Assembly: GCA_030667725.1 (NCBI GenBank)
Contig: DAOUVH010000078.1
Coordinates: 1 to 5,864, forward strand
From: Candidatus Cloacimonadota bacterium
GTDB taxonomy: Bacteria; Cloacimonadota; Cloacimonadia; Cloacimonadales; TCS61
Length of the DNA: 5,864 nucleotides
Reading direction: 5' to 3'
The notes under the pieces are model-generated. The model searched no databases. It saw only the letters and a program-made list of their open reading frames with translations, and was not told the origin of the DNA. Position numbers and translations under genes: made by a program. Positions within the stretch are counted from its first letter, which is position 1; every line of letters starts with the position of its first letter. Positions 5,817 to 5,864 of this stretch are shown here, one piece after another.

Positions 5817-5860
5817 TGGGTAAACTGCTTTCCTTCTCTCGAAAGAGAAGGAACCAGCCA
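5817..5860. repeat. Palindromic element, REP-like
   Basis: TTCCTTCTCT (5830-5839) and AGAGAAGGAA (5844-5853) form a perfect 10-bp stem with a CGAA loop. It is extended outward by CTG/CAG and TGG/CCA pairs after small internal loops. No T-tract follows on the plus strand within the window, so it is not an obvious terminator. The form resembles dispersed intergenic palindromes of bacterial genomes; copy number cannot be judged here. Confidence 0.5.
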
Positions 5861-5864
5861 AAGG

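Noticed and set aside
1..5864. CRISPR array, tRNA, rRNA, insertion sequence or defence system
   Set aside because: No regularly spaced repeats, RNA gene landmarks, transposase fragments or defence-type domains were seen.

Overview
This 5.9 kb window comes from a low-GC, Gram-negative-type bacterium that probably lives anaerobically. The Gram-negative reading rests on a lipobox lipoprotein and a secreted or periplasmic domain. The anaerobic reading rests on a sodium-pumping decarboxylase operon. Gene style would fit a Cloacimonadota/FCB-group organism, but that is an impression and not a phylogenetic result.

Layout: positions 1-2905, minus strand, hold a tightly packed four-gene operon for a biotin-dependent Na+-translocating acyl-CoA decarboxylase, most likely methylmalonyl-CoA decarboxylase. 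The order of transcription is carboxyltransferase (mmdA), a small OadG-type membrane subunit with an unusual N-terminal extension, biotin carrier protein (mmdC), then the membrane beta subunit (mmdB), which runs off the left edge. Gaps are 9 nt, a 1-nt overlap and 4 nt, so translation is probably coupled. Positions 2906-3136 are an AT-rich divergent regulatory region. Positions 3137-4525, plus strand, encode a six-helix membrane protein with a C-terminal HD-GYP domain (predicted cyclic-di-GMP phosphodiesterase). A strong hairpin at 4568-4589 separates it from a convergent minus-strand lipoprotein gene of unknown function (4606-5184). Positions 5185-5864 are mostly non-coding. They contain the lipoprotein promoter, a 9-bp inverted repeat, a tiny plus-strand unit (TATAAT box, hairpin, perfect Shine-Dalgarno, 22-codon ORF, terminator), and a palindromic repeat-like element at the right edge.

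How the genes work together: the operon should convert (S)-methylmalonyl-CoA to propionyl-CoA and CO2 while exporting Na+, conserving energy during succinate/propionate-type fermentation. The HD-GYP protein shares only the divergent intergenic region with the pump, and no functional link is shown. Three starts were moved inward from the longest open frame because Shine-Dalgarno placement, operon overlap or a signal peptide supports a later ATG (mmdA, mmdC, the lipoprotein). The most worthwhile follow-ups are the hairpin/micropeptide unit at 5568-5768, the extra periplasmic domain on the OadG-type subunit, and the repeated and palindromic boxes in the intergenic regions.
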